NCBI GenBank assembly: GCA_003667255.2 | Contig: RCWM02000479.1 | Span: forward strand, 772,001 to 836,000 | From: Euschistus heros | Taxonomy: Eukaryota; Arthropoda; Insecta; Hemiptera; Pentatomidae | Reading direction: 5' to 3' | DNA: 64,000 bases | Part shown: positions 45,999 through 60,900 of the stretch, in pieces | Layout: each line of letters opens with the position of its first letter | How positions within the stretch are numbered: position 1 is the stretch's first letter | The notes under the pieces: generated by a model | Told to the model about the DNA's origin: nothing | Seen by the model: only the letters and a program-made list of their open reading frames with translations | The model's database searches: none | Translations under genes and position numbers: made by a program

Positions 45999-48900
45999 AT
46001 ACACCTTCTGAAGGCCTCTCAAGGTCAAAAACCCTCCATCGAGCCTCTCCGAAGGTCGAGTTACACCTTCCGAAGGCCTCTCAAGGTCGAATACTCTCAA
46101 TAGAGCCCCTCCCAAGGTCAGGATATACCTTCCGAAGGCACTTCAAGGTCGAATACCCTCCATAGAGCCCCTCCGAAGGTCGAGATACACCTTCCGAAGC
46201 TCTCCCAAGGTTGAATACCCTCCATAGAGTCTCTCCGAAGATCAAGATACCCCTTCCGAAGGCCTCTCAAGGTCGAATTCCCTCCATCGAGCCCCACTGA
46301 AGGTCAAGATACACCTTCCGAAGGCCTCTCAAGGTCGAATACCCCCTCCATAGAGCCCCTCCCAAGGTCAGGATATACCTTCCGAAGGCCCTTCAAGGTC
46401 GAATTCCCTCCATAGAGCCCCTCCGAAGGTCGAGATACACCTTCCGAAGCTCTCCCAAGGTCGAATACCCTCCATAGAGTCCCTCCGAAGGTCAAGATAC
46501 ACCTTCCGAAGGCCCCTCAAGGTCGAATTCCCTCCATCGCGCCTCTGTCAAGGTAAAAATGAACCTTCCGAAGTCCTCTCAAGGTCGAATTCCCTCCATC
46601 AAGACCCTCTAATGGTCAATATATACCTTCCAAAGGCCTCTCAAGGTCGAATACCCTCCATTGAGCCCCTCTTTAGGTCAACATACACCTTCCGAAGGCC
46701 TCTCAAGGTCAAATACCCTCAATCAAGCCTATCTGAATATCAACATAGACCTTCCGAAGGCATCTCAAGGTCGAAAACCCTCCATCACGCCTCCGTCAAG
46801 GTCAAAATGAACCTTCCTATGTCCTCTCAAGGTCGAATTCCCTCCATCGAGCCCCACTAAAGGTCAAGATATACCTTCCGAAGGCCTCTCAAGGTCGAAT
46901 TCCCTCCATAGAGCCCCTCCGAAGGTCAAGATACACCTTCCGAAGGCCTCTCAAGGTCGAATACTCTCCATAGAGCCCCTCCGAAGGTCATGATACGCCT
47001 TCCGGAGGCCTCTTTCAAGGTCAAATACCCTCGAGCCCCTCCGAAGAGCCCCTCCGAAGGTCATGATACACCTTCCGAACATACACCTTCCCTCTCAAGG
47101 TCGAAATACCCTCCATAGAGCCCCTCCGAAGGTCGAGATACACCTTCCAAAGGCCTCTCAAGGTCGAATTCCCCGTATTCAGCCCCTCCGAAAGTTAAGA
47201 TACACCTTCCGAAGTCCTCTCAAGGTCGAAAAATCGAACCCTCAAGGTCAAATGAACCTTCGAAGGCCTCTCAAGGTCGAATTCCCTCCATCAAGCCCCC
47301 TCTAATGGTCAATATATACCTTCCAAAGGCCTCTCAAGGTCGAATACCCTCCATTGAGCCCCCTCTTTAGGTCACATACACCTTCCGAAGGCCTCTCAAG
47401 GTCGAATACCCTCAATCGAGCCTATCTGAATATCAACATAGACCTTCCGAAGGCCTCTCAAGGTCGAAAACCCTCCATCACGCCTCCGTCAAGGTCAAAA
47501 TGAACCTTCCTATGTCCTCTCAAGGTCGAATTCCCTCCATCAAGTCCCTCTGAAGGTCAACATAGACCTTCCGAAGGCCACTCAAGATCGAATACCCCCC
47601 ATCGAGACAATCTGAAGGTAACATACACTTTCCGTAGGCCCCTCAAGGTCGAATACCCTCAAACAAGCCCCTCTGAAGGTCAACATACACCTTCCGAAGG
47701 CCTCTCAAGGTCGAATACCCTCCATCGAGCCCCCCTCTAATGGTCAACATACACCTTCCGAAGGCCTCTCAAGGTCGAATACCCTCCATCGAGCCCCTCT
47801 GAAGGTCAACATAGACCTTCCGAAGGCCTCTCAAGGTCGAATACCCTCCTCGAGAGCCCTCTGTCAAGGTCAAAATGAACCTTCTGAAGGCCTCTCAAGG
47901 TCGAATTCCCTCCATCGAGCCCCTCTGTCTAAGGTCAAAATACCTTCCGAAGGCCTCTCAAGGTCGAATTACCCTCATCAAGACCCTCTAATGGTCAATA
48001 ACCTTCCCTCTCTACCCTCTAATCGAGACCCTCTAAAAGTCAATATATACCTTCCAAAGGCCTTTCAAGGTCGAGTACCTCTAATCGAGCCCCCTCTGAA
48101 GGTCAACATACACCTTCCGAAGGCCTCTCAAGGTCGAATACCTCCATTGAGCCCCACTTTAGGTCAACATACAACTTCCGAAGGCCTCTGAAGGTCAAAT
48201 ACCCTCAATCGAGCCTATCTGAATATCGACATAGACCTTCCGAAGGCCTCTCAAGGTCGAATACCCTCCATCGCGCCTCTGTCAAGGTGAAAATGAACCT
48301 TCCGAAGGCCTCTCAAGGTCGAATACCCTTTATCGATCCTATGAAAAGGTCAACATACACCATCCTAAGTCCGCTCAAGGTCGAATACCCTCCATCGAGC
48401 CTCTCTCAAGGTCAAAATGAACCTTCCGAAGTCCTCTTAAGGTCGATAATCCTCTATCGAGCCCCTCTAATGGTCAACATACATCTTCCGATGGCCACTC
48501 AAGATAGAATACCCCCCATCGAGACAATCTGAAGGTCAACATATTTGACCTTCCGAAGGCATCTCAAGGTCAAATACCCTCAATCGAGCCAATCTGAATA
48601 TCAAATAGACCTTCTGAAGGCCTCTCAAAGTCGAATACCCTCCATCGAGCCCCTCAAGGTCAAAATGAACCTTCCGAAGGCCTCTCAGGTCGAACCCTCC
48701 ATCAATCGGTCCTCTCTCCGAAGGTCAACATACACCTTCCGAAAAAGGCCTCTCAAGGTCGAATACCCTCAATCGAGTTCTCTGAAGGTCAACATACACC
48801 TTCCGAAGGCCTCTCAAGGTCGAATACCCTCCATTGAGCCCCCTTAGGTCAAGGTACACCTTCCGAAGGCCTCTCAAGGTCGAATACCCTCCATCGAGCC

Positions 48901-51900
48901 CTCGAAGGTCACAAGACCTTCCGAAGGCCTCTCAAGGTCGAATACCCTCCATCGAGCCCTCACCTTCCAAGGCCTCTCAAGGTCGAATTCCCTCCATCAA
49001 GAAGCCCTGTCGAAGGTCAAATATGTACCTTCCAAGGCCTCTCAAGGTCTCTCAAGAGCCTCTAAAGGTCAAATATACCTTCCAAAGGCCTCTCAAGGTT
49101 TTCCCCTCCATCGAGCCCCCTCTAAGGTCAATATATACCTTCCAAAGGCCTCTCAAGGTCGAATACCCTCCTCAATCGAGCCCTCTCGAAGGTCAACATA
49201 CACCTTCCGAAGGCCTCTCAAGGTCGAATACCCTCCATGAGCCCCCTCTCGAAGGTCAAACATACATACCTTCCGAAGGCCTCTCAAGGTCAAAACCCCT
49301 CCATCGAGCCCTCTCGAAGGTCAACATAGACCTTCCGAAGGCCTCTCAAGGTCGAATACCCTCCATCGAGCCCTCTCAAGGTCAAAATGAACCTTCCGAA
49401 GGCCTCTCAATGTCGAATACCCTCCATCGAGCCCCTCTAAATGTCAACATACACCTTCCGAAGGCCTCTCAAGGTCGAATACCCTCCATCGAGCCCCTCT
49501 CGAAGGTCAAAATGAACACCTTCCGAAGGCCTCTCAAGGTCGAAAATTCCCTCATATCGAGCCCCTCTAAGGTCAAATACACCTTCCGAAGGCCTCTCAA
49601 GGTCGAATACCCCCTCCATCGAGCCCCTCTGAAGGTCAACATACACCTTCCGAAGGCCTCTCAAGGTCAAGGAAATACCCCATCGAGCCCCTCTGAATGT
49701 CAACATACACCTTCCGAAGGCCTCTCAAGGTCAAATACCCTCCATCGAGCCCCTCTGAAGGTCAAGATACACCTTCGGAAGGCCTCTCAAGGTCGAATAC
49801 CCTCCATCGAGCCCCTACGAAGGTCAACGTCGAAATGAACCTTCTGAAGTCCTCTCAAGGTCGAATTCCCTCCATCCCCCTGTCTCTAATGGTCAATATG
49901 TACCTTCCAAAGGCCTCTCAAGGTTAAATTCCCTCATCGAGCCCCCTCTAATGGTCAATATATACCTTCCAAAGGCCTCTCAAGGTCGAATTCCCTCCAT
50001 CGAGCACCTCTGAAGGTCAACATACACCTTCCGAAGGTCTCTCAAGGTCGAATAACCTCCATTGAGCCCCCTCCGAAGGTCAATATACACCTTCCGAAGG
50101 CCTCTGAAGGTCAAATACCCTCAATCGAGCCTATCTGAATATCGACATAGACCTTCCGAAGGCCTCTGAAGGTCGAAAACCCTCCATCCAGCCCCTCCGA
50201 ACGTCGAGATACACCTTCGGAAGGCCTCTCAAGGTCAAATTCCCTCCATCAAGTCCCTCTAAAGGTCAAAATACACCTTCCGAAGGCCTCTCAAGGTCGA
50301 ATACCCCCTCCATCGAGCCCCTCTGAAGGTCAACATAAGGTCGAAATAAGGTCGAACCTTCCGAAGGCCTCTCAAGGTCAAATACACCTCCATCAAGGTC
50401 GAATACCCTCCATCGAAGGTCAACATACACCTTCCAAAAGCCTCTCAAGGTCAAATACCCTCCATCGAGCCCTCTGAAGGTCAACATACACCTTCCGAAG
50501 GCCTCTCAAGGTCGAATACCCCTCCATCGAATCTCTGAAGGTCAACATACCTCCATCTCAAGCCCCAAGGTTTGAACCCATCAAGGTCACATACACCTTC
50601 CGAAGGCCTCTCAAGGTCGAATACCCTCCATCGAGCCCTCTGAAGGTCAAAAATACACCTTCCGAAGGCCTCTCAAGGTCGAAATCCCTCCATCGAGCCC
50701 CTCTCTGAAGGTCGAATCAATATACCTTCCAAAGGCCCTCTCAAGGTCAAAATAACCTTCCCCTCATCAAGTCGCCCCTCTTCATCGAAGGTCAACATAG
50801 ACCTTCCGAAGGCCTCTCAAGGTCGAATTCCCTCCATCAAGTCCCTCTGAATGTCAATATATACCTTCCAAAGGCCTCTCAAGGTCGAATTCCCTCCATC
50901 GAGCACCTCTGAAGGTCAACATACACCTTCCGATGGCCACTCAAGATCAAATACACCCCATCGAGACAATCTGAAGGTCAACATACACCTTCCGAAGTCC
51001 TCTCAAGGTCGAATTCCCTCCATCAAGACCCTCTAATGGTCAATATATACCTTCCAAAGGCCTCTCAAGGTCGAATACCCTCAATCGCACCCCTCTGAAG
51101 GTCAACATAAACCTTCCGAAGGCCTCTCAAGGTCGAATTGCCTCCATCGGGCCACTCTAAAGGTCAAACATATACCTTCCGAAGGCCTCTCAAGGTCGAA
51201 TACCCTCCATCGAGCCCCTCTGAAGGTCAACATATACCTTCCGAAGGCCTCTCAAGGTTGAATACCCTCCATAGAGCCCCCTTGAAGGTCAACATACACC
51301 TTCCGAAGGCCTCTCAAGGTCAAATACCCTCAATCGAGAGCCCCTATACACTTCCGAAGGCCTGAATATCGACATAGACCTTCCGAAGGCCTCTGAAGGT
51401 CGAAAACCCTCCATCGCGCCTCTGTCAAGGTGAAAATGAACCTTCCGAAGGCCTCTCAAGGTCGAATTCCCTCCATCAAGACCCTCTAATGGTCAATATA
51501 TACCTTCCAAAGGCCTCTCAAGGTCGAGTACCCTCAATCGAGTCCTCTGAAGGTCAACATAGACCTTCCGAAGGCCTCTCAAGGTCGAATTCCCTCCATC
51601 AAGACCCTCTAATGGTCAATATATACCTTCCAAAGGCCTCTCAAGGTCGAATACCCTCCATCGAGCCCCTCTGAAGGTCAACATATACCTTCCGAAGGCC
51701 TCTCAAGGTCAAATACCCTCAATCAAGTCCCTCTGAAAGGTCAACATAGACCTTCTGTTGGCCTCTCAAGGTCGAATACCCTCCATCGAGCCTCTCAAGG
51801 TCGAAATGAACCTTCCGAAGCCTCTCAAGGTCGAATACCTTTCGAAGGCCCTCTCAAGGTCAACATAACCTTCCGAAGGCCCTCAAGGTCGACCCCCATC

Positions 51901-54900
51901 GATCGAGATCTCTGAAGGTCAAATATACCTTTCGAAGGCCTCTCAAGGTCGAATACCCTACCCATCATATCGAGCCCCTCTGAAGGTCAACATACACCTT
52001 CCGAAGGTCCTCTCAAGGTCGAATACCCTCCATCGAGCCCCCTCAAGGTGTTTACCCGAAGGTCAAATATAATACCTTCCGAAGGCCTCTCAAGGTCGAA
52101 ATCCCCTCCACGAGCCATCGAAAAACCCCTCCGAATCTCAAGGTCGAAAAATAACCTTCCTCACCAAGGTCGAAAATACACCTCGAAGGCCTCTCAAGGT
52201 CAAATACCCTCTCATAGAGCCCCTCTGAAGGTCAACATACACCTTCCGAAGGCCTCTCAAGGTCGAATACCCTCCATCGAGCCTCTCTGAAGGTCAAATA
52301 CCTTACCCGAAGGCCTCTCAAGGTCGAATACCCTCTCATCGAGCCCCTCTGAAAGGTCAACATACACCTTCCGAAAGCCCTCTCAAGGTCGAATACCCTC
52401 CATCGAGAGCCCCTCGAAGGTCAATATACACCTTCCGAAGGCCTCTCAATGTAGAATACTCTCTATCAGGCCTCTCTGAAGGTCAAACATATACCTTCCG
52501 AAGGCCTCTCAAGGAAATAATCCCCTCCATCGAGACCCTCTCTGAAGGTCAACATAGACCTTCTGTTGGCCTCTCAAGGTCGAATACCCCCCATTAAGCC
52601 TCTGTCAAGGTGAAAATGAACCTTCTGAAGTCCTCTCAAGGTCGAATTCCCTCCATCAAGACTGTCTAATGGTCAATATGTACCTACCAAAGGTCTCTCA
52701 AGGTTAAATTTTTTCTATCGAGACCCTCTAATGGTCAATATATACCTTCCAAAGGCCTCTCAAGGTCGAGTACTCTTAATCGAGTCCTCTGAAGGTCAAC
52801 ATACACCTTCCGAAGGCCTCTCAAGGTCGAATAACCTCCATTGAGCCCCACTTTAGGTCAACATACAACTTCCGAAGGCCTCTGAAGGTCAAATACCCTC
52901 AATCGAGCCTATCTGAATATCGACATAGACCTTCCGAAGGCCTCTCAAGGTCGAATACCCTCCATCACGCCTCTGTCAAGGTGAAAATGAACCTTCCGAA
53001 GGCCTCTCAAGGTCGAATACCCTTTATCGATCCTATGAAAAGGTCAACATATACATCCATCCTAAGTCCGCTCAAGGTCGAATACCCTCCATCGAGCCTC
53101 TCTCAAGGTCAAAATGAACCTTCCGAAGTCCTCTTAAGGTCGATAATCCTCTATCGAGCCCCTCTAATGGTCAACATACATCTTCCGATGGCCACTCAAG
53201 TAGAATACCCCCCATCGAGACCTCTGAAGGTCAACATATTACACCTTCCGAAGGCCTCTCAAGGTCAAATACCCTCTATCGAGCCAATCTGAAGGTCAAC
53301 ATACACCTTCTGATGAAGCCTCTCAAGTCGGAATACTCTCCATCGAGCCCCTCTCAAGGTCGAATAACCTTCCGAAGGCCCTCAAGGTCGAATACCCTCC
53401 ATCGAGCCCTCGAAGGTCAAAATGTACCTTCCAAAGGCCTCTCAAGGTCAAAATACCCTCATCGAGCCCTCTCTGAAGGTCAACATACACCTTCCAAAGG
53501 CCTCTCAAGGTCGAATACCCTCATCGAGACCCTCTGAAGGTCAACATACACCTTCCGAAGGCCTCTCAAGGTCGAATAACCCTCCTCCATTGAGGTCAAC
53601 ATACACCTTCCCCTCTCAAGGTTTAGGTCAACATACACCTTCCGAAGGCCTCTCAAGGTCAAATACCCTCAATCGAGCCTATCTGAATATCGACATAGAC
53701 CTTCCGAAGGCCTCTCAAGGTCGAATACCCTCCATCGAGCCTCTCGAAGGTGAAAATGAACCTTCCGAAGGCCTCTCAAGGTCGAATTCCCTCCATCAAG
53801 CCCTCTAAAGGTCAAAATACCTTCCGAAGGCCTCTCAAGGTCGAATACCCTCCATCGAGAGCCCCTCGAAGGTCAATATATACCTTCCGAAGGCCTCTCA
53901 AGGTCGAATACCCCCTCCATCGAGCCCTCTAAAGGTCAACATACACCTTCCGAAGGCCTCTCAAGGTCGAAAATCCCCTCCATCGAGCCCTCTAAGGTCA
54001 ATATATACCTTCCGAAGGCCTCTCAAGGTCGAATACCCTCCATCGAGCCCCTCTGAAGGTCAATATACACCTTCCGAAGGCCCTCTCAAGGTCGAATACC
54101 CTCCATCGAGAGCCTCTCTCAAGGTCAACATACACCTTCCGAAGGCCTCTCAAGGTCGAAACCCCCCATCGAGAGCCCCTCTGAAAGGTCAACATAGACC
54201 TTCCGAAGGCCTCTCAAGGTCGAATACCCTCATCGAGCCCCCCTCTGAAGGTCAACATACACCTTCCGAAGGCCTCTCAAGGTCGAATACCCTCCATCGA
54301 GCCCCTGAAGGTCAACATACACCTTCCGAAGGCCTCTCAAGGTCGAATACCCCTCCATCGAGAGCCCCTCTAAAGGTCAAATATATACCTTCCGAAGACC
54401 TCTCAAGATCGAATAACCTCCATCGAGCCCCTCTGAAGATCAACATGCACGTTCCCAAGGCCTCTCAAGGTCGACTAGCCTCCATCGAGCCCCTCTGAAA
54501 GTAAATATACACATTCCGAAGGCCTCTCAAGGTCGACTAAACTCCTTCGTGCACCTCTCAAGGTCAACATACACCTTCCGAAGGCCTCTCAAGGTCGAAT
54601 ACCCTCCATCGAGCCCTCAAGGTCAAGATAATCGAAGGTCAACATACACCTTCCAAAGGCCTCTCAAGGTCGAATACCCTCCATCGAGCCCCTCTCAAGG
54701 TCAAATGATATACCTTCCGAAGCCTCTCAAGGTCGAATCAAGGTCGAATACCCTCCATTGAGCCCCTTTAAAGTCAACAAATACCTTCCAAAGGCCTCTA
54801 ATGGTCGAATACCCTCCATCGAGCCCCTCTCAAGGTCGACACACACCTTCCGAAGTCCTCTCGAGGTCGAATACCCCTCAATCGAGCGCCCTCTGAAGGT

Positions 54901-57900
54901 AAACATACACCTTCCGAAGGCCTCTCAAGGTCGAATACCCTCTATCAGGCCCCTTCGAAGGTCAACATACACCTTCCGAAGGCCTCTCAAGGTCAAATAC
55001 CCTCCATCGGGCCTCTCCGAAGGTCAACTAGACCTTCCGAAGGCCTCTCAAGGTCGAATACCCTCCTCATCGAGCCCCTCGAAGGTCAAATATACCTTCC
55101 GAAAGGCCTCTCAAGGTCGAAAAACACCTCGAAGGCCTCTCAAGGTCGAAAACCCTCCCTCCGTCAAGGTCAAAATGAACCTTCCGAAGGCCTCTCAAGG
55201 TCGAATTCCCTCCATCGAGCCCCCCTCTAGGTCAAGATATACCTTCCAAAGGCCTCTCAAGGTCGAATACACTCCATCGATCCCCTCTCTGAAGGTCAAC
55301 ATATACCTTCCGAAGGCCTCTCAAGGTCGAATCCCCTCCATCGAGCCCCTCTGAATGGTCAATATACACCTTCCGAAGGCCTCTCAAGGTCGAAATACCC
55401 TCCATCGAGCCCCTCTGAAGGTCAACATACACCTTCCGAAGGCCTCTCAAGGTCAAATACCCCCTCATCGAGCCTATCTGAAGGTCAACATAGACCCTTC
55501 GAATACCCTCCCTAGAGCCCCTCAAGGTCAAAATAACCTTCCCTCCATCAAGGTCCCCCTCCAATGTCACCTTCAATATATACCTTCCAAAGGCCTCCCA
55601 AGGTCGAATACCCTCCATCGAGCCCCTCTGAAGGTCAACATACACCTTCCGAAGGCCTCTCAAGGTCGACCCCCTCCATCCCCCCGAAGGTCAACATACA
55701 CCTTCCGAAGGCCTCTCAAGGTCGAATACCCCTCATCGAGCCCCTCGAAGGTCAATATACCTTCCAAAGGCCTCTCTCAAGGTCGAATACCCTCCATCGA
55801 GAGCCTCTGAAAGGTCGACGATATATACCTTCGGAAGGCCTCTCAAGGTCGAATACCTTCCATAGAGCCTCTGCGAAGGTCGTGATACACCTTCCGAAAG
55901 TCCCCTCAAAGTCGAATTCCCTCCGTCGAGCCCCTCCGAAGGTCAATATACACCTTCCGAAGGCCTCTCAAGGTCGAAATACCTCTCCTCCATCAAGGTC
56001 GAATCCCCCCATCCCTCAAGGTCAACATATAACCTTCCGAAGGCCTCTCAAGGTCGAATTCCCTCCATCGAGAGCCCCCTCTAAGGTCAATATATACCTT
56101 CCGAAGGCCTCTCAAGGTCGATTACCCTCCATCGAGCCCCTCTGAAGGTCAACATACACCTTCCGAAGGCCTCTCAAGGTCAAATACCCTCAATCGAGCC
56201 CTCTGAAGGTCAATCAACATAGACCTTCTGATGGCCTCTCAAGGTCGAATACCCTCCATCGAGCCTCTGTCAACGTCGAAATGAACCTTCTGAAGTCCTC
56301 TCAAGGTCGAATTCCCTCCATCAAGACTGTCTAATGGTCAATATGTACCTACCAAAGGTCTCTCAAGGTTAAATTTTTTCTATCGAGACCCTCTAGGTCA
56401 AATATATACCTTCCAAAGGCCTCTCAAGGTCGAGTACTCTTAATCAAGTCCTCTGAAGGTCAACATACACCTTCCGAAGGCCTCTCAAGGTCCAATAACC
56501 TCCATTGAGCCCCACTTTAGGTCAACATACAACTTCCGAAGGCCTCTCAAGGTCAAATACCCTCAATCGAGCCTATCTGAATATCGACATAGACCTTCCG
56601 AAGGCCTCTCAAGGTCGAATACCCTCCATCACGCCTCTGTCAAGGTGAAAATGAACCTTCCGAAGGCCTCTCAAGGTCGAATACCCTTTATCGATCTCAA
56701 GGTCAAAATGAACCTTCCGAAGGCCCTCAAGGTCAAACATACATCTAAGGTAAGCCTCTCAAGGTCAAATACCCTCCATCGAGCCTCTCTCAAGGTCCAA
56801 ATAACCTTCCGAAGGCCTCTCAAGGTCGAATCCCTCTCATAAGTTCGATCAAATCCCTCGAGCCCCTCTAATGGTCAATATACCTTCCGAAGGCCTCTCA
56901 AGGTCGAATACCCTCCATCGAGCCCCTCGAAGGTCAAACATACACCTTCCGAAGGCCTCTCAAGGTCGAATACCCCCCATCGAGCCAATCTGAAGGTCAA
57001 CATATTGACCTTCCGAAGGCCTCTCAAGGTCAAATACCCTCCATCGAGCCCCTCTGAAGGTCAAAACATCGAACCTTCTCAACCTTCGAGGCCTCTCAAG
57101 AGTCGAATACCCTCCATCAAGGTCGAATACCCCCCTCTCGAAGGTCAAATACACCTTCCGAAGGCCTCTCAAGGTCGAATACCCTCATCGAGCCCCTCGA
57201 AGGTCAACATATACAACTTCCGAAGGCCTCTCAAGGTCGAATACCCTCAATCGAGCCCCCTCTGAAGGTCAACATACACCTTCCGAAGGCCTCTCAAGGT
57301 CGAATACCCTCCATCGAGCCCCCTCGAAGGTCAACATACACCTTCCGAAGGCCTCTCAAGGTCGAATACCCCTCCATCGAGCCAATCGAAGGTCAAAAAT
57401 AACCTTCCGAAGGCCTCTCAAGGTCAAATACCCTCAATCGAGCCTATCTGAATATCAACATAGACCTTCTGAAGGCCTCTCAAGGTCGAAACCCTCCCCT
57501 CCATCGAGCCTCTCTCAAGGTCAAAATGAACCTTCCGAAGGCCTCTCAAGGTCGAATAATCCTCAATCGAGCCCCTCTGAAGGTCAACATAGACCTTCCG
57601 AAGGCCACTCAAGATCGAATACCCCCCATCGAGACAATCTGAAGGTAACATACACTTTCCGTAGGCCCCTCAAGGTCGGAATCCCTCAAACAAGCCCCTC
57701 TGAAGGTCAACATACACCTTCCGAAGGCCTCTCAAGGTCGAATACCCTCCATCGAGCCCCTACGAAGGTCACCATACACCTCCCGAAGGTCCTTCAGCGT
57801 CAAATTCCCTCCATAAAGTCCCTTCGAAGGTCAACATATACTTTCCGAAGGTCTCTCAAGGTCGAATACCCTCCATCCAGCCCCTCCGAACGTCGAGATA

Positions 57901-60900
57901 CACCTTCGGAAGGCCTCTCAAGGTCAAAAATCCCTCCATCGAGCCCCTCGAAGGTCAATATAGATACACCTTCCGAAGGCCTCTCAAGGTCGAATACCCT
58001 CCATAGAGCCCCTCCGAAGGTCGATACACCTTCCGAAGCCCTCTCAAGGTCGAAGGCCCCTCTCCGAAAGGTCAAATACACCTTCCAAAGGCCTCTCAAG
58101 GTCGAATACCCTCTATCGAGCCCCTCCGAAGGTCGAAATACACCTTCCGAAGGCCTTTCAAGGTCGAATATTCTCCATCGAGCCCCTCCGAAGGTCAGGA
58201 TATACCTTCCGAAGGCCTCTCAAGGTCGAATACCCTCCATAGAGCCCCTCCGAAGGTCGTGATACACCTTCCGAAGGCCTCTCAAGGTCGAATACCCTCC
58301 ATAGAGCCCCTCTGAAGGTCGAGATACACCTTCCGAAGGCCTCTCAAGGTCGAATACCCTCCATCGAGCCCCTCCGAACGTCGAGATACACCTTCGGAAG
58401 GCCTCTCAAGGTCAAATTCCCTCCATCAAGTCCCTCTAAAGGTCAAAATAGACCTTTCGAAGGCCTCTCAAGGTCGAATTCCCTCCATCAAGACCCTCTA
58501 ATGGTCAATATATACCTTCCAAAGGCCTCTCAAGGTCGAATTCCCTCCATCGAGCCCCTCCGAAGGTCAAGATACACCTTCCGAAGGCCTCTCAAGTTCG
58601 AATACTCTCCATAGAGCCCCTCCGAAGGTCATGATACACCTTCCGAAGGCCCTTTAAGGTCAAAAACCCTTCATAGAGCCCCTCCGAAGGTCGAGTTACA
58701 CCTTCCGAAGGCCTCTCAAGGTCGAATACTCTCCATAGAGCCCCTCCGAAGGTCAGGATATACCTTCCGAAGGCCTCTCAAGGTCGAATACCTTCGAGCC
58801 CCTATATCGAAGAGCCTACACCCGAAGGTCGTCATATACACTTTCCGAAGGCCTCTCAAGGTCGACTAACCTCCATAGAGCCCCTCTGAAAGCAACATAC
58901 ACCTTCCGAAGGCCTCTCAAGGTCGAATACCCTTTATCGGGCCCCTCCGAAGGTCGAGATACACCTTCCGAAGGCCTCTCAAGATCGAATTCCATCGAGC
59001 CCCTCTCAAGGTCAAAATAGACCTTCCGAAGGCCTCTCAAGGTCGAATCGAGACCCCCTCTATCGGGCCCCTCTGAAGGTAAATATACACCTTCCGAAGG
59101 CCTCTCAAGGTCAAATACCCTCCAACGGGCCCTCTAAAGGGCAACATACACCTTTCGAAGGCCTCTCAAGGTTGAATACCCTCTATCGAGCCCCTCTGAA
59201 GGTCAACATACACCTTCCGAAGGCCTCTCAAGGTCGAATACCCTCTATCGGGCCCCTTTGAAGGTCAACATACACCTTCCGAAGGCCTCTCAAGGTCGAA
59301 TACCCTCTATAGAATCCCTCCGAAGGTCAATATATACCTTCCAAAGGCCTCTCAAGGTCGAATACCCTCCATCGAGCCCCTCTGAAGGTCAACATAGACC
59401 TTCCGAAGGCCTCTCAAGGTCGAATTCCCTCCATCGAGACCCTCTAATGGTCAATATATAGCTTCCGAAGGCCTCTCAAGGTCGATTACACTCCATCGAG
59501 CCCTCTCGAAGGTCAACATACACCTTCCGAAGGCCTCTCAAGGTCGAATACCCCCATCGAGTCGAACCCCTCGAAGGTCAAAATACACCTCCGAAGGCCT
59601 CTCAAGGTCGAAATCCCCCTCCATCGAGACCCTCTAAGGTCAATATATACCTTCCGAAGGCCTCTCAAGGTCGAATACCCTCCATCGAGCCCCTCTGAAG
59701 GTCAACATACACCTTCCGAAGGCCTCTCAAGGTCGAATAACCTCCATTGAGCCCCACTTTAGGTCAACATACACCTTCCGAAGGCCTCTGAAGGTCAAAT
59801 ACCCTCAATCGAGCCTATCTGAATATCGACATAGACCTTCCGAAGGCCTCTCAAGGTCGAAAACCCTCCATCGCGCCTCTGTCAAGGTGAAATGAACCTT
59901 CCAAACTCCTCTTAAGGTCTAATTCCCTCCATCAAGACCCTCTAATGGTCTATATATACCTTCCAAAGGCCTCTCAAGGTCGAGTACCCTCAATCGAGTT
60001 CTCTGAAGGTCAACATAGACCTTCCGAAAACCTCTCAAGGTTTAATCCCCTCCATCGAGACCCTCTAATGGTCAATATATACCTTCCGAAGGCCTCTCAA
60101 GGTCGAATACCCTCCATTGAGCCCCTCTGAAGGTCAACATACACCTTCCGAAGGCCTCTCAAGGTCAAATACCCTCAATCGAGCCTATCTGAAGGTCAAC
60201 ATAGACCTTCCGAAGGCCTCTCAAGGTCAAAATACCCTCCATCGAGCCCCCTCTCAAGGTCAAATATGAACCTTCCGAAGGCCTCTCAAGGTCGAATACC
60301 CCCCATCAAGAGCCTCCCTCTGAAGGTCAATAATACCTTCCGAAGGCCTCTCAAGGTCGAATACCCCTCCATCGAGTCCCTCTCCGAAGGTCAAAACCCT
60401 TCCGAAGGCCTCTCAAGGTCAAAATACCCTTCCAAAGGCCTCTCAAGGGTCGAATCCCTCTCATCGAGCCCTCCATCGCCCCCTCTCGAAGGTCAAATAC
60501 ACCTTCCGAAGGCCTCTCAAGGTCGAATACCCTCCATCGAGCCCCTGAAGGTCAAATATACCTTCCGAAGGCCTCTCAAGGTCGAATACCCTCCATCGAG
60601 CCCTCTGAAGGTCAGATACACCTTCCGAAGGCCTCTCAAGGTCGAATACCCTCCATCGAGCCCCTCTGAAGGTAAATATACACCTTCCGAAGGCCTCTCA
60701 AGGTCGAATACCCTCCATCGGGCCCCATCGAAGGTAAACATACACCTTCCGAAGGCCTCTCAAGGTCGAATACCCTCCATCGAGCCCCTCTCGAAGGTCA
60801 ATATACACCTTCCGAAGGCCTCTCAAGGTCGAATACCCTCCATCGAGCCCCTCCGAAGGTCAAATATACCTTCCGAAGGCCTCTCAAGGTCGAATACCCT

